From: Actinomadura mexicana
Lineage (GTDB): Bacteria > Actinomycetota > Actinomycetes > Streptosporangiales > Streptosporangiaceae
Assembly (NCBI RefSeq): GCF_900188105.1
Contig: NZ_FZNP01000002.1
Location: forward strand, 558,001 to 622,000
DNA length: 64,000 nucleotides
Direction of reading: 5' to 3'
Shown here: in pieces, positions 25,344-34,225 of the stretch
Layout: every line of letters starts with the position of its first letter
How positions within the stretch are numbered: position 1 is the stretch's first letter
The notes under the pieces: model-generated
Databases searched by the model: none
The model's input: only the letters and a program-made list of their open reading frames with translations
Told to the model about the DNA's origin: nothing
Made by a program: the position numbers and the translations under genes

Positions 25344-26663
25344 TCAGCGGGGGAAGCCGCTGCGCCGGGCGTAGGCGCTCAGACCCGCCCAGTCGTCGCC
25401 GGTGTGGCTGTGCTGCGGGTCGAGGCAGCCGAGGCTGATCGGGCGCTTCGCGTCGTAGCGGGGCGCGTGCGGGTCGGGCGGGTCGGCGAAGTTCAGGACC
25501 TCGGCGATGTTGCGGGCCGCGGCGTCCCGCACGGTCAGCGGCTCCAGGCCCCACCGCCACTCGATCGCCTTCAGGACGGACGTGTGGTCGTACACCTCGT
25601 GCGCGACGGCCCCGCGCCGCGCCCGCGGGGAGATCAGCAGGCAGGGGACGCGGAAGCCGCGCAGCCCGGTGCCGAGGTCGGGCCGCGGGTCGGGCCCCTC
25701 CGGCGGCGGCACGTGGTCGAAGAACCCGCCCCACTCGTCGTAGTTGATCACCAGCAGCGTGCGCGGCCAGTTCGGCGAGGTGACGAGCGCGGTGTAGACC
25801 TCGTTGAGGAACGCCTGGCCGAAGCGGATGTCGGCGAGCGGGTGCTCGTCCTCGGACATGCCGGGCAGGAACAGCTCGCCGAGGAAGCCGGGCTCGACGA
25901 AGCTGACCGCGGGCAGCCGCCCGTCGCGGGCGTCGGCGCGGAACTCGGCGATGTTCCGGCTGATGTCGAGATGCCGCAGGCCCCACAGCGCGGTGAACGG
26001 CACGTCGCTGAAGTAGTACCGGCAGGAGATCCCCCTGGCCTTCAGCCGGTCCCAGATCGTGGTGGTCTCGGAGATCGTCAGCGAGTTGGAGATCCGGTCG
26101 GTCTGCCCGGCGTGCTGGAAGATCCGGTTGGGGAACGTGGACGACATGATCGCCGGGAAGTAGCGGTCGCAGACCGTCCAGTCCAGGGCGGCGCGGCCGT
26201 GGAAGCCGAGGTCGGGGCCCTCGTAGTAGCCGATGGAGAACACGTCGTTGTCGCCGGCGCGCAGCCACCCGTCGCACTCGCCGTCGTTGTACTCGGTTCG
26301 CCCGCCCTGGTAGGAGTGGTCGGGGTCGCTGAAGCCGCACCCCCACGGCACCTTCAGGTGGTGGGTCTCGTGCGCGTTGCCGCCGGCGTCGGTGAAGGTG
26401 AGCCCGGCCTGGCGGCCGTCGGCGCCGGGCAGCCAGCCCATGTAGTGGTCGAAGGACCGGTTCTCCATCATCACCACGACGATGTGGTCGATGCCGGACT
26501 CCTCCGGATCGGGCAGTCCGGCGACGGGGGCGCGCCGGGCGGCGGCCAGCTCGGCCGCGTGGGCCTGGGCGGACGACCCGGAGGCGGCACCCGCCGCGAT
26601 GATCGCCGCGGCGCCCGCCGTCCCGGCCAGAAACCCGCGCCTGCTGAGTTCGTCGGCGCCCAT
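25344..26663 (-). CDS. Tat-exported phosphoesterase (phospholipase C/acid phosphatase family)
   Basis: 439 aa. A twin-arginine signal (SRRGFLAG, 7-14) followed by a hydrophobic Ala stretch indicates Tat export. The mature part has the metal/nucleophile motif DHIVVVMMENRSFDHYMGW, then FPAIMSSTFPNRIFQHAG and NYDEWGGFFDHVPPP, all diagnostic of the non-haemolytic phospholipase C / phosphoesterase family. GGAGG lies 6 nt before ATG 26663. It splits two paralogous deaminase-associated genes. The natural substrate cannot be told. Confidence 0.92.
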   Translation of the reverse strand: MGADELSRRGFLAGTAGAAAIIAAGAASGSSAQAHAAELAAARRAPVAGLPDPEESGIDHIVVVMMENRSFDHYMGWLPGADGRQAGLTFTDAGGNAHETHHLKVPWGCGFSDPDHSYQGGRTEYNDGECDGWLRAGDNDVFSIGYYEGPDLGFHGRAALDWTVCDRYFPAIMSSTFPNRIFQHAGQTDRISNSLTISETTTIWDRLKARGISCRYYFSDVPFTALWGLRHLDISRNIAEFRADARDGRLPAVSFVEPGFLGELFLPGMSEDEHPLADIRFGQAFLNEVYTALVTSPNWPRTLLVINYDEWGGFFDHVPPPEGPDPRPDLGTGLRGFRVPCLLISPRARRGAVAHEVYDHTSVLKAIEWRWGLEPLTVRDAAARNIAEVLNFADPPDPHAPRYDAKRPISLGCLDPQHSHTGDDWAGLSAYARRSGFPR

Positions 26664-26849
26664 GGCACTCCTCCCGGGATGGCGATCGCTGAGCAGTATG
26701 CGGACTCGCATGACCCCGGGGAAGGACGCCGGGCGTCCGTCACCGGACAAGAACGCGAAGTTTATTCACAACCGCTTCCGGGCACCCGGCAGCCGATTCC
26801 CGCGCACGGGGGGTGTGAGCGGGCAGACCGTTTGGGTCACAATAAGCAG

Positions 26850-27287
26850 GTGTCCTACTTCGCCGCCGTGTTCGCACAGACCCCCCAGGGCTGGGTCGGA
26901 ACCGAGGCCGTGCTCGACGAGGCGGAGAGCGTCGACGACGTCGCCGACCTGATGCGGGAGGCCGCCGTCGAGTCCTACGGTGACCCGGTCGTCCTGCTGG
27001 TCGAGCAGGACGACGACTGGTTCGCGATCGTCCGGCTCGACCGCGACGACGAGCCGCGCCCCTACATCTCCGCCGTCCGCGAGGACGGACTCGGCTCGCT
27101 CTTCCAGCAGCTCGTCGGCGAGGTGCCGGACGGCGACGCGGCGGGCGACGCGGCCCTGCTGGAAGACCTCGGGATCGACGCCAGGCGGCTCGGCGAACTC
27201 GGCGAGCGCGCCCTGCCCGGCGACGCGCTCCTCGCCGTCGCCGAGAAGGCCGGATTCGGCGAGGAGTTCGACCACCTCCGTGACTGA
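26850..27287 (+). CDS. tRNA adenosine deaminase-associated protein, copy 2
   Basis: 145 aa with YFAAVFAQTPQGWVGTEAVLDEAE, DDDWFAIVRLDRDDEPRPYISAV and EDLGIDARRLGELGERALPGDALLAVAEKAGFGEEFDHL, collinear with the copy at 24834. GTG 26850 follows a CACAAT box by 6 nt. The stop overlaps the tadA start (GTGACTGA), so it is translationally coupled to tadA and is the canonical partner. Confidence 0.85.
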   Translation: MSYFAAVFAQTPQGWVGTEAVLDEAESVDDVADLMREAAVESYGDPVVLLVEQDDDWFAIVRLDRDDEPRPYISAVREDGLGSLFQQLVGEVPDGDAAGDAALLEDLGIDARRLGELGERALPGDALLAVAEKAGFGEEFDHLRD

Positions 27288-27762
27288 CGCGCGCGATCCG
27301 GTCGTCGCGACGTTCCGGCCGGCGATGCTCAGGGCCCTCGACGCGGCCCGCGAGGCGGCCGCGGACGGCGAGATCCCGGTCGGCGCCGTCGTTCTGGACG
27401 CGTCCGGCGAGATCATCGGAACGGGCCGCAACGAGCGCGAGCGGACCGCCGACCCGACCGGCCACGCGGAGATCGTCGCGATGCGGCGGGCGGCGGCGGC
27501 CCTCGGCGGGTGGCGGCTGTCCGGATGCACGCTCGTCGTGACGCTGGAGCCGTGCACGATGTGCGCGGGGGCGTCCGTCCAGGCCCGGCTGGACCGCGTG
27601 GTCTATGGTGCGGTCGACCCGAAGGCGGGCGCGGTCGGGTCGCTGTGGGACGTCGTCCGCGACCGGCGCCTCAACCACCGCCCCGAGGTGATCGCCGAGG
27701 TGATGGCCGAGGAGTGCGCCGCCCCGCTAATCGAGTTCTTCGCGCGCCGCAGAGTCGGGTAG
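27280..27762 (+). CDS. tadA: tRNA-specific adenosine-34 deaminase
   Basis: Converts A34 of tRNA-Arg(ACG) to inosine. 160 aa with the zinc deaminase motifs His62-Ala-Glu64 (GHAEIVAM) and Pro-Cys92-x2-Cys95 (LEPCTMC). GTG 27280 overlaps the previous stop by 8 nt. Its TAG stop (27760-27762) lies in the -10 box of the tRNA-Ser(CGA) gene just downstream. Confidence 0.95.
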   Translation: MTDARDPVVATFRPAMLRALDAAREAAADGEIPVGAVVLDASGEIIGTGRNERERTADPTGHAEIVAMRRAAAALGGWRLSGCTLVVTLEPCTMCAGASVQARLDRVVYGAVDPKAGAVGSLWDVVRDRRLNHRPEVIAEVMAEECAAPLIEFFARRRVG

Positions 27763-27765
27763 GCT
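27760..27765 (+). promoter_or_regulatory. -10 box of tRNA-Ser(CGA)
   Basis: TAGGCT, 7 nt before the mature tRNA end; its TAG is the tadA stop codon. Confidence 0.55.
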
Positions 27766-27772
27766 CTCCCGC

Positions 27773-27857
27773 GGTGGTGTCGCCTAGTGGACGAGGGCGC
27801 ACGCCTCGAAAGCGTGTGAAGTGCAAGCTTCCGTGGGTTCGAATCCCACCACCACCG
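27773..27857 (+). tRNA. tRNA-Ser (anticodon CGA)
   Basis: Acceptor GGTGGTG (27773-27779) pairs with CACCACC (27850-27856). The anticodon loop CTCGAAA has CGA at 27807-27809. The T-arm is GTGGG-TTCGAAT-CCCAC and there is a long variable arm. CCA is not encoded, unlike the GGA isoacceptor. Confidence 0.97.
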
Positions 27858-27868
27858 CCGCCACGAAG

Positions 27869-27896
27869 GCCGCCGCCCGCCCGGGCCGGCGGCTTT
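27869..27896 (+). terminator. Terminator of tRNA-Ser(CGA)
   Basis: GCCGCCG (27869-27875) pairs with CGGCGGC (27887-27893) with an inner CCC/GGG extension, followed by TTT. Confidence 0.7.
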
Positions 27897-28139
27897 CGCG
27901 CTTTCCGGGCGCCTCTCAGCCCGTCGCGGGCCCCCTGCCCCCTCCCCGCCAGAGCGGGATGCGGGACGGCCGGAAGGCGGTGCGGGCTCGCTCCGGGGCC
28001 GGCGCGGGCCCGCCTGGAACAGCAGCACGGAGAGTTAGCCCGATATGAGGATCGCGTCTGCTCCTGAAGGGGGCCACCCGGGCAATGGGAACATCGACTA
28101 CAGGTCGGCTCCGCTCGATACGAGGCGGACGAGGATTCC

Positions 28140-29015
28140 TCAGCCGACCGTGACGAGTGCCACGCCGGCTATGGCGACGGCCATGCCGACGCGTTGGACG
28201 GCCCGCAGGCGCTCGCTGTACGCGACTCTCGCCAGCAGGACGGTGATCGCCGGGTAGAGGGACGTGAGGACGGCCGCGAGGCTGAGCATGCCGTTGTGGA
28301 CCGCGAGGAAGTACAGCACGTTCGCCCCCGCGTCCAGGCTGCCGGACAGCAGCGCCAGCACGATCAGTGTCCGTCCGGACAGCTTCGGACCCGCGTTGCC
28401 GCCGCGGGCCGCCAGGAACAGCAGCACGATGCCCACGATGGCGAGGTTGCCGAGGCGGGCGCCGACGATCGGCCAGAGCCCGGTGCCGTCCCCCGCCTCG
28501 TTCAGCAGGACGAAGAAGACACCGAAGCAGCTGCCGGACAGGCCGGCCATCACCGGGCCCGAGTCCAGGAACCGCCGTCCGGCCGCGCCCGCGGCGGGCT
28601 CCTTCTCGCCGCCGGCCTCCATGCTGACCAGGCCGATCGCGACGAGGCAGAGCAGGACGCCGAGCAGGACGGAGGCGTCAAGCCGCTCGCCCTGGGCGAC
28701 GCCCACGGCGACCGGTATCACGGCCGCGGCCAGCGCCGACACCGGCGCCACCACGCTCATCGGCCCCCGCGCGAGGGCCCGGTAGAACGCGATCAGCCCG
28801 CCGCCGCCGCAGAGGCCGGCCGCGAAACCCCACGCCATCGGGCCGGGGCTCACGTCCCCGCCGGTGAGCAGCGCCGACACCAGCACGACCGCCAGCCCGA
28901 TCGGAACGCACCAGGTCAGCACTCTGATCGCGGTCGATCCGCGGGTCGCGGTGCCGCCGAGGAAGTCGGCGACCCCGTAGGCGAGGGCGGCGGCCAGGGC
29001 GAGAACCGTGACCAT
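28140..29015 (-). CDS. EamA/DMT family transporter
   Basis: 291 aa with ten hydrophobic segments in two EamA repeats (about 5-135 and 155-290). These are drug/metabolite exporters, often of amino acids. ATG 29015 overlaps the stop of the upstream B3/B4-domain gene (TGATG), so the two are translationally coupled. Confidence 0.88.
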   Translation of the reverse strand: MVTVLALAAALAYGVADFLGGTATRGSTAIRVLTWCVPIGLAVVLVSALLTGGDVSPGPMAWGFAAGLCGGGGLIAFYRALARGPMSVVAPVSALAAAVIPVAVGVAQGERLDASVLLGVLLCLVAIGLVSMEAGGEKEPAAGAAGRRFLDSGPVMAGLSGSCFGVFFVLLNEAGDGTGLWPIVGARLGNLAIVGIVLLFLAARGGNAGPKLSGRTLIVLALLSGSLDAGANVLYFLAVHNGMLSLAAVLTSLYPAITVLLARVAYSERLRAVQRVGMAVAIAGVALVTVG

Positions 29016-29680
29016 CACCGCCCGCCGATCAGCCTGGTCTCGATCCGGACGCCGGGCGAGATCGTCCGCAGCCGCTCCGCGAGCCGGTCGCCGGCCTCGG
29101 CCAGCCGGTCGAGGGGGTACGGCTCAAGGCGTTCGAGGAGGAACAGGCCGTTCGTCGTGGTCTCCGTCAGCCGCGTCCGGACGCACTGGCGCCAGTTCCA
29201 GCGCCGGCAGGTGACGCCCTGGTCGTCCCGCCAGACGACCTCGCCGGGGTTCGGGTGCTCGACCGCGGGTTCGCCGCCGGCGACCACGTCGAACGGCTCG
29301 TCACCGGTGGCCCTGGCCAGCCGCGCCGGGCCCCGGTAGGCGTCCAGGTCCTCACCGCCGATGGGCAGCGCGTACTCGACGCTCACCGCGTTGTAGGCGT
29401 CCACGACCCTGTTGACGGACGGGAGCGCGTCGGCGCGGCGCAGTAGCGCGTCCACCGAGGGCCGGGTGCGCTGCGGCTTGGCCCCGAACGCCCGGTAGGC
29501 CTCGCGCCACGCCTCGACGTGCGGGTCGCCGGCGTCCGCCGCCTTCGCCGCCTCGGCCAGCCATCCCTCGCCGGCCTCGTCGCTCGGGCCGTTCTCCATC
29601 CCCTCGGCGGTCATGACGAGCACGGCGAAGTCGGGACGCAGCTCCCGCACGGCCTCGTCCACCACGATCCGCTCCAGCAT
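29015..29680 (-). CDS. B3/B4 tRNA-binding domain protein
   Basis: 221 aa. The sequence from about 60 to 190 (EAWREAYRAFGAKPQRTRPSVDALLRRADALPSVNRVVDAYNAVSVEYALPIGGEDLDAYRG) is the B3/B4 domain of phenylalanyl-tRNA synthetase beta, here free-standing. Free-standing B3/B4 proteins are proposed to edit mischarged tRNA or bind amino acids. ATG 29680 is set by GGAGG 6 nt upstream. It pairs with an EamA exporter and a divergent cupin regulator, a grouping that suggests amino-acid handling. Confidence 0.85.
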   Translation of the reverse strand: MLERIVVDEAVRELRPDFAVLVMTAEGMENGPSDEAGEGWLAEAAKAADAGDPHVEAWREAYRAFGAKPQRTRPSVDALLRRADALPSVNRVVDAYNAVSVEYALPIGGEDLDAYRGPARLARATGDEPFDVVAGGEPAVEHPNPGEVVWRDDQGVTCRRWNWRQCVRTRLTETTTNGLFLLERLEPYPLDRLAEAGDRLAERLRTISPGVRIETRLIGGR

Positions 29681-30006
29681 CCTCATCCTCCGCACGGTCA
29701 CTTTAATGACATTCACATATCATCATACCGACCGTCGGTGGCGGTCCCCAAGCGATGCAACCTCCTGCGGTCCGTATTCCAGCCCTCGTGCACCCCTGTG
29801 CTTGATCTACTCCAGGAGGTCGGCTGAAGCCTCGGCGATGTCCCGGCCGGCGCTGAGGTGCGGTCGAGGCGCGTTCGGCGACGTCTCGGCGGCACATGGT
29901 CCGGCCGCACTCCGCGTGGCTGATGTGGGAGCGCGCGACGTTGACGTGCCTCGGGAGTGCGGGAGACTGGCGGACGGCGGACCGGAGCGAGGCGGCTGGA
30001 GGGCGC
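29681..30006. other. Divergent intergenic region
   Basis: 326 nt between the B3/B4 gene and the cupin regulator. An imperfect 18-bp dyad ATGACATTCACATATCAT (29706-29723) lies in an AT-rich patch just upstream of the B3/B4 gene and is a possible operator. Nothing else was recognised. Confidence 0.4.
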
Positions 30007-30570
30007 TTGAGCGGGCAGGAGGCGATCGGCGAGGCCGTGGCGCGGACGGTGCGGGCGCTGCGGGCCGGGCACGGGTGGAGCCTGGACGAGCTCGCCGGGC
30101 GCGCCGGGGTGAGCAAGGGCGTGCTGGTCGGGCTGGAGCAGGGGCGCGGCAACCCGAACCTGGGGACGCTCATCCGGATCTCCGACGCGCTCGGGGTCCC
30201 GCTGACCCGGCTCGTGCAGGTCGAGGAGGAGCCACCCGTGCGGCTGTTCCGGCCTGAGCGGCACGTGGTGCTGTGGCAGGGCGAGCACGGCGGAACGGGA
30301 ACGCTGCTGGCCGGGAGCGACCCGCGGCCGTCGCTGGAGCTGTGGAACTGGGTGCTCCAGCCCCGCGAGACGCGCGAGAGCGACGCGCACGTACCGGGCA
30401 CCAAGGAGATCGTGTACGTCCAGGAGGGCGTGCTCACCCTGGGTGTGGACGGCCGGACAGACCTCGTCGGGGCCGGCACGGCCGCCGTCTTCGTAGGCGA
30501 CCGCCCCCACTCCTACGGCAACGCGGGGGAAGAGGAAGTCCGCTTCATCCTGGCCGTCCTCGACCTCTGA
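30007..30570 (+). CDS. XRE regulator with C-terminal cupin
   Basis: 187 aa from TTG 30007 with GGAGGG just upstream (spacing only 3 nt, so an alternative upstream start is possible). HTH at about 10-65 (LDELAGRAGVSKGVLVGLEQGRGNPNLGTLIRISDALGV), then a cupin_2 sensor domain (about 100-180; KEIVYVQEGVLTLGVDG, VFVGDRPHSYGN). It probably regulates the divergent B3/B4-EamA pair. Confidence 0.82.
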   Translation: MSGQEAIGEAVARTVRALRAGHGWSLDELAGRAGVSKGVLVGLEQGRGNPNLGTLIRISDALGVPLTRLVQVEEEPPVRLFRPERHVVLWQGEHGGTGTLLAGSDPRPSLELWNWVLQPRETRESDAHVPGTKEIVYVQEGVLTLGVDGRTDLVGAGTAAVFVGDRPHSYGNAGEEEVRFILAVLDL

Positions 30571-30834
30571 CCAGCTCTGCGCACGCGGGTGAGAACCGGC
30601 GGGCACCTGCGGTCAGGGCCGGACGCGCGGACCGGGGCAGCGCGCGGCCGGTCGGGGCCGCGGTGCCCGTGGACGGGGCTGGGCGTGCGACTCGGGCATC
30701 GGCGCGCCGGTGGGAGCTGGGACGTAGGCCAGGGCGGACGCGCGTGCGGGCCGAGCGTGAAGCGGGGCCGAGCGTGTGCAGGCGGTTTCGGGTGGCAGCG
30801 CACGGGTCGGGCCGAGCGGGCGGGATCGGGTGGG

Positions 30835-31980
30835 CTAGCCGGTCAGGCGGACGGGCATGGCCAGGTAGCGGTAGCCGGTGTCGGTGTTCTCGGGGTCGGG
30901 CTCGTCGTCCTTCTTGTCGGGGATGGCGGTGAGGAGGGCGGCCTTGGTGGGGCCGGTGCATTCGAGGCGGGCGTACTCGGTGTCGATGCCCGCCAGGCCG
31001 TCCAGCAGGTACTGGGGGGCGAACGCGATGTCGATGTCGTCGCCGTCGAGGCGGGCGCCGACGCTCTCGTTGGCGCGGGCCGAGTCGCCGGTGGCGGCGC
31101 GGATGCGGACCTCGTCGGCGGTGAAGGCCAGCCGGATCGGGGTACCGCGCTCGGTGACGAGGGCGGCGCGCTTGATCGCCTCGACGAAGGGGGCCACCTG
31201 GATCTCGGCGACCGACGTCCAGGTGCCGGTGAGCCGGGACCGGTAGTTGATGTACTGGTCGTCGAGGAGGCGGCTGGTCATGCTGCGGCCGCCGCCGGAG
31301 ATGCCGATGAGGGTGTCGGCGGTGCCGCCGAGGCAGATGGAGACGTCCGCGCCGCGCTTGATCGCCTTGGCGGTGTCGGCGAGGGTGCGGGCGGGGACGA
31401 CGACGCCGGCGGTGAAGTCGGGCTCCTCGGGGGACCAGGTCAGCTCGCGGGCGGCGATGCGGTACCGGTCGGTGCAGGCGAGCCACATCGTGTCGCCCTC
31501 GATGTCGATCCGGACGCCGGTGAGCATGGGCAGGGTGTCGTCGCGTCCGGCGGCGGGGGTGACCTGCGCGACGGCGGCGGCGAACAGGTCGCCGGGGACG
31601 GTGCCGGCGCGGGCGGGCGGCTCGGGGAGGGTGGGGTAGTCCTCGACGGGCAGCGTCAGGAGGCCGAACTCGGCGGGGCCGCAGCGGACGACGACCTCGG
31701 AGCCCTTGGTGAAGACGTCCACCGGCTGGTTCGGGAGGTTGCGCACGATGTCGGACAGCAGCCGCCCGGGGACGAGGGCGCGGCCCGGCTCCGCCACGGC
31801 CGCCTCGTCGGTGGCGTGGGCGGACACCTCGTAGTCGAACGCGCCGAGGGTGAGGCCGCCCTGCTCGGTGACCTCGATGAGCATGCCCGCGAGGACGGGG
31901 AGCGCGGGGCGCGACGGCAGCGTCCGCGCGGCCCACGCCACCGCGTCGGCGAACGTCGGGCGCTCGACTCGGAACTCCAC
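30835..31980 (-). CDS. dnaN: DNA polymerase III beta sliding clamp (probable paralogue)
   Basis: 381 aa with the three clamp domains (about 1-120, 130-250, 255-380) and the C-terminal YRYLAMPVRLTG conserved in actinobacterial clamps. An acidic insert (DKKDDEPDPENTDTG) precedes that terminus. The gene is not beside dnaA, recF or gyrB but downstream of ada-alkA and ogt on the same strand (74-nt gap), so it is probably a second clamp gene. AGAAGGG precedes GTG 31980. Whether it loads on the replisome or serves repair cannot be told here. Confidence 0.9.
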   Translation of the reverse strand: MEFRVERPTFADAVAWAARTLPSRPALPVLAGMLIEVTEQGGLTLGAFDYEVSAHATDEAAVAEPGRALVPGRLLSDIVRNLPNQPVDVFTKGSEVVVRCGPAEFGLLTLPVEDYPTLPEPPARAGTVPGDLFAAAVAQVTPAAGRDDTLPMLTGVRIDIEGDTMWLACTDRYRIAARELTWSPEEPDFTAGVVVPARTLADTAKAIKRGADVSICLGGTADTLIGISGGGRSMTSRLLDDQYINYRSRLTGTWTSVAEIQVAPFVEAIKRAALVTERGTPIRLAFTADEVRIRAATGDSARANESVGARLDGDDIDIAFAPQYLLDGLAGIDTEYARLECTGPTKAALLTAIPDKKDDEPDPENTDTGYRYLAMPVRLTG

Positions 31981-32054
31981 TTGATCAGCCCTTCTCGGGG
32001 TGGACGGCCGTCACGAGCACGGTAACCCGGGGCTCCGACATTCCTCCACGTGGG

Positions 32055-32564
32055 TCAGAAGAGCGCGTTCTCGGTGGCCCTGAGCTTGCGCTCGAAGTCG
32101 AGGAGGTAGCGCTTGCGGTCGAGGCCGCCGCCGTAGCCGGTGAGGGAGCCGGTGGAGCCGACGACGCGGTGGCAGGGGACGATGACGCCGACCGGGTTGC
32201 GTCCGTTGGCGAGGCCGACCGCGCGGGACGCGGTGGGGCTGCCGATCTCGACGGCGAGTTCGCCGTAGGTGACGGTCTGGCCGTAGGGGATCTCCTGTAG
32301 CGCGGCCCAGACGCGCTCCTGGAAGGGCGTTCCGTGGAGGCGGAGCGGGAGGTCGAACTCGGTCAGTTCGCCTGCGAAGTACGCGGTGAGTTGTTCGGCG
32401 ACGGTCGCGAAGGGCTGGTCTTCGGGGTCGCCAGGGGCGCCGAAGGTCTCCTCGGACGGACGGTGCCGTTGCATCTCCATGTAGAGCCCGGACAGAGCGC
32501 CGTCGGTGGCGACCAAGGTGAGCGGGCCTACGACGCTTTCTATGACGACGTGCGTTGTATCCAC
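32055..32564 (-). CDS. ogt: methylated-DNA-protein cysteine methyltransferase
   Basis: Suicidal repair of O6-alkylguanine. 169 aa with the acceptor motif IVPCHRVV (Cys131), the HTH-like ANGRNPV segment and YGQTVTYGELA. GTG 32564 has AAGGA 6 nt upstream and lies 10 nt after the ada-alkA stop, so it is the second gene of an alkylation-repair operon. Confidence 0.95.
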   Translation of the reverse strand: MDTTHVVIESVVGPLTLVATDGALSGLYMEMQRHRPSEETFGAPGDPEDQPFATVAEQLTAYFAGELTEFDLPLRLHGTPFQERVWAALQEIPYGQTVTYGELAVEIGSPTASRAVGLANGRNPVGVIVPCHRVVGSTGSLTGYGGGLDRKRYLLDFERKLRATENALF

Positions 32565-32574
32565 AGCGGTTCCT

Positions 32575-34047
32575 TCAGTTCGCGGGAAGCAGGTTGATGG
32601 CGTGGTCGAGGGTGGCCCAGAGGTACTGGACCGAGTAGGCGCGCCACGGTCGCCATTGTGCGGCGCGCCGGGTGAGCGCCGCAGGGGTGACGGGAAGTTC
32701 GAGCATTGCGGCGGCGGCCCTGATGCCCAGGTCGCCGGGGATGAACGCGTCCGGGTCACCGAGGGCGCGCATCGCGATGGTCTCGACGGTCCACGGACCG
32801 AAGCCGGGTAGGGCGGACAAGCGCGCGCGGGCCTCGTCCCAGTCGCTTCCCACGCCGAGGTCGATCTGCCCCTGGGCGAGGGCGTCGACAAGGGTGGTGA
32901 GGGTCGTGCGGCGGGTCTTGGGGAAAGCGAGGGACTCCGGGTCGAGTTCGGCAAGGGCGGAGGGGGTCGGGAAGAGGTGCGTCAGCCCGCCGCCTGGGTC
33001 GTCGATGGGGTCGCCGTAGGCGGTGACCAGGCGTGCCGCGTGAGTTCGTGCCGCGGCCGTCGAGACCTGCTGGCCCAGGACGGCACGGACGGCGAACTCG
33101 GGGGCGTCCACGGTGCGGGGCACGCGGCGCCCGGGGGCCTTGTCGACGAGCGGGGCGAGGACGGGGTCGGTGCGGAGGATGTCGTCCACGGCGACGGGAT
33201 CGGCGTCCAGGTCGAGCATCCAGCGGCAGCGGCTGATCGCGATGGGGAGGTCGCGCAGGTCGCTGAGGTTGAGCGTGCAGGCGACGTGGTCCGGCTGGGG
33301 TCGCAGGGTGGCGACGCCGTGCCCGTGGGGCAGCCGCATGGCGCGCCGGAACGCGCCGTCCCGCCACTCCTCGACGCCGGGGACGGCGGTGGCGGCGAGG
33401 TGCCCGAACAGGTTGTCCGGGCACAGCGGGGCCCGGAACGGCAGCCGCAGCGACAGGACACCGGACCCGGCGGGCGGATGTCCCTTGGCGACGCGGTCGC
33501 GCAGGGCGGACGGGGTGAGCGCGAACACCTCGCGGACGGTGTCGTTGAAGGCGCGGATGCTGGCGAACCCCGCCGCGAACGCCACGTCTCCCATGGGGAG
33601 GGGCGTCGTCTCGATGAGGAGCCGCGCGGTCTGCGCGCGCTGGGCTCGTGCCAGGGCGAGCGGGCCCGCGCCCAGTTCGGCGTTGAGTTGGCGCTCTATC
33701 TGCCGCGTGCTGTAGCCGAGCCGTGCCGCGAGGCCGGGAACCCCCTCCCGGTCGACGACGCCGTCGGCGATGAGGCGCATGGCCCGGGCGACGACGTCCG
33801 CGCGGTGGTTCCATTCCGGGGAGCCTGGGGACGTGTCGGGACGGCACCGTTTGCAGGCCCGGAATCCGGCCTGCTGGGCGGCGGCAGCGCTCGGGTAGAA
33901 GCGCATGTTCTCCGGCTTGGGCGGCACCACGGGGCAACTCGGACGGCAGTAGATCCCGGTGGTCACGACCCCGGTGAAGAACCATCCGTCGAAGCGGGCG
34001 TCCTTCGACTGGACGGCCCGCACGCACCTTTCCACGTCCTCGTGCAT
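32575..34047 (-). CDS. Ada regulator fused to AlkA 3-methyladenine glycosylase
   Basis: 490 aa. An N-terminal Ada zinc domain has Cys34, Cys38, Cys65 and Cys68 (IYCRPSCP, CKRC); Cys34 matches the methyl-accepting residue of E. coli Ada. An AraC-type HTH follows (about 85-185), then an AlkA N-terminal domain (about 200-315) and an HhH-GPD glycosylase (about 325-480; GFGPWTVETIAMRALGDPDAFIPGD, with the catalytic Asp in IPGD). It both senses methylphosphotriesters and removes alkylated bases. ATG 34047 is preferred by family comparison although GGAGG is only one base away. Confidence 0.93.
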   Translation of the reverse strand: MHEDVERCVRAVQSKDARFDGWFFTGVVTTGIYCRPSCPVVPPKPENMRFYPSAAAAQQAGFRACKRCRPDTSPGSPEWNHRADVVARAMRLIADGVVDREGVPGLAARLGYSTRQIERQLNAELGAGPLALARAQRAQTARLLIETTPLPMGDVAFAAGFASIRAFNDTVREVFALTPSALRDRVAKGHPPAGSGVLSLRLPFRAPLCPDNLFGHLAATAVPGVEEWRDGAFRRAMRLPHGHGVATLRPQPDHVACTLNLSDLRDLPIAISRCRWMLDLDADPVAVDDILRTDPVLAPLVDKAPGRRVPRTVDAPEFAVRAVLGQQVSTAAARTHAARLVTAYGDPIDDPGGGLTHLFPTPSALAELDPESLAFPKTRRTTLTTLVDALAQGQIDLGVGSDWDEARARLSALPGFGPWTVETIAMRALGDPDAFIPGDLGIRAAAAMLELPVTPAALTRRAAQWRPWRAYSVQYLWATLDHAINLLPAN

Positions 34048-34225
34048 GCCTCCAGCATCACCGATGGTCAGGGGTCTTGACTGGCAGGAATCCGACATTA
34101 TCGTCGCGGCCCAGGTCACCGGATGCACGGGCATGACGTCCCAGGTAATCGATCTTCCGCCGCGGACCCGGCAGCGTAGAGGTCATCGGGGCGACGAACC
34201 CGAACATCCAGATGGGAGTCACGAC

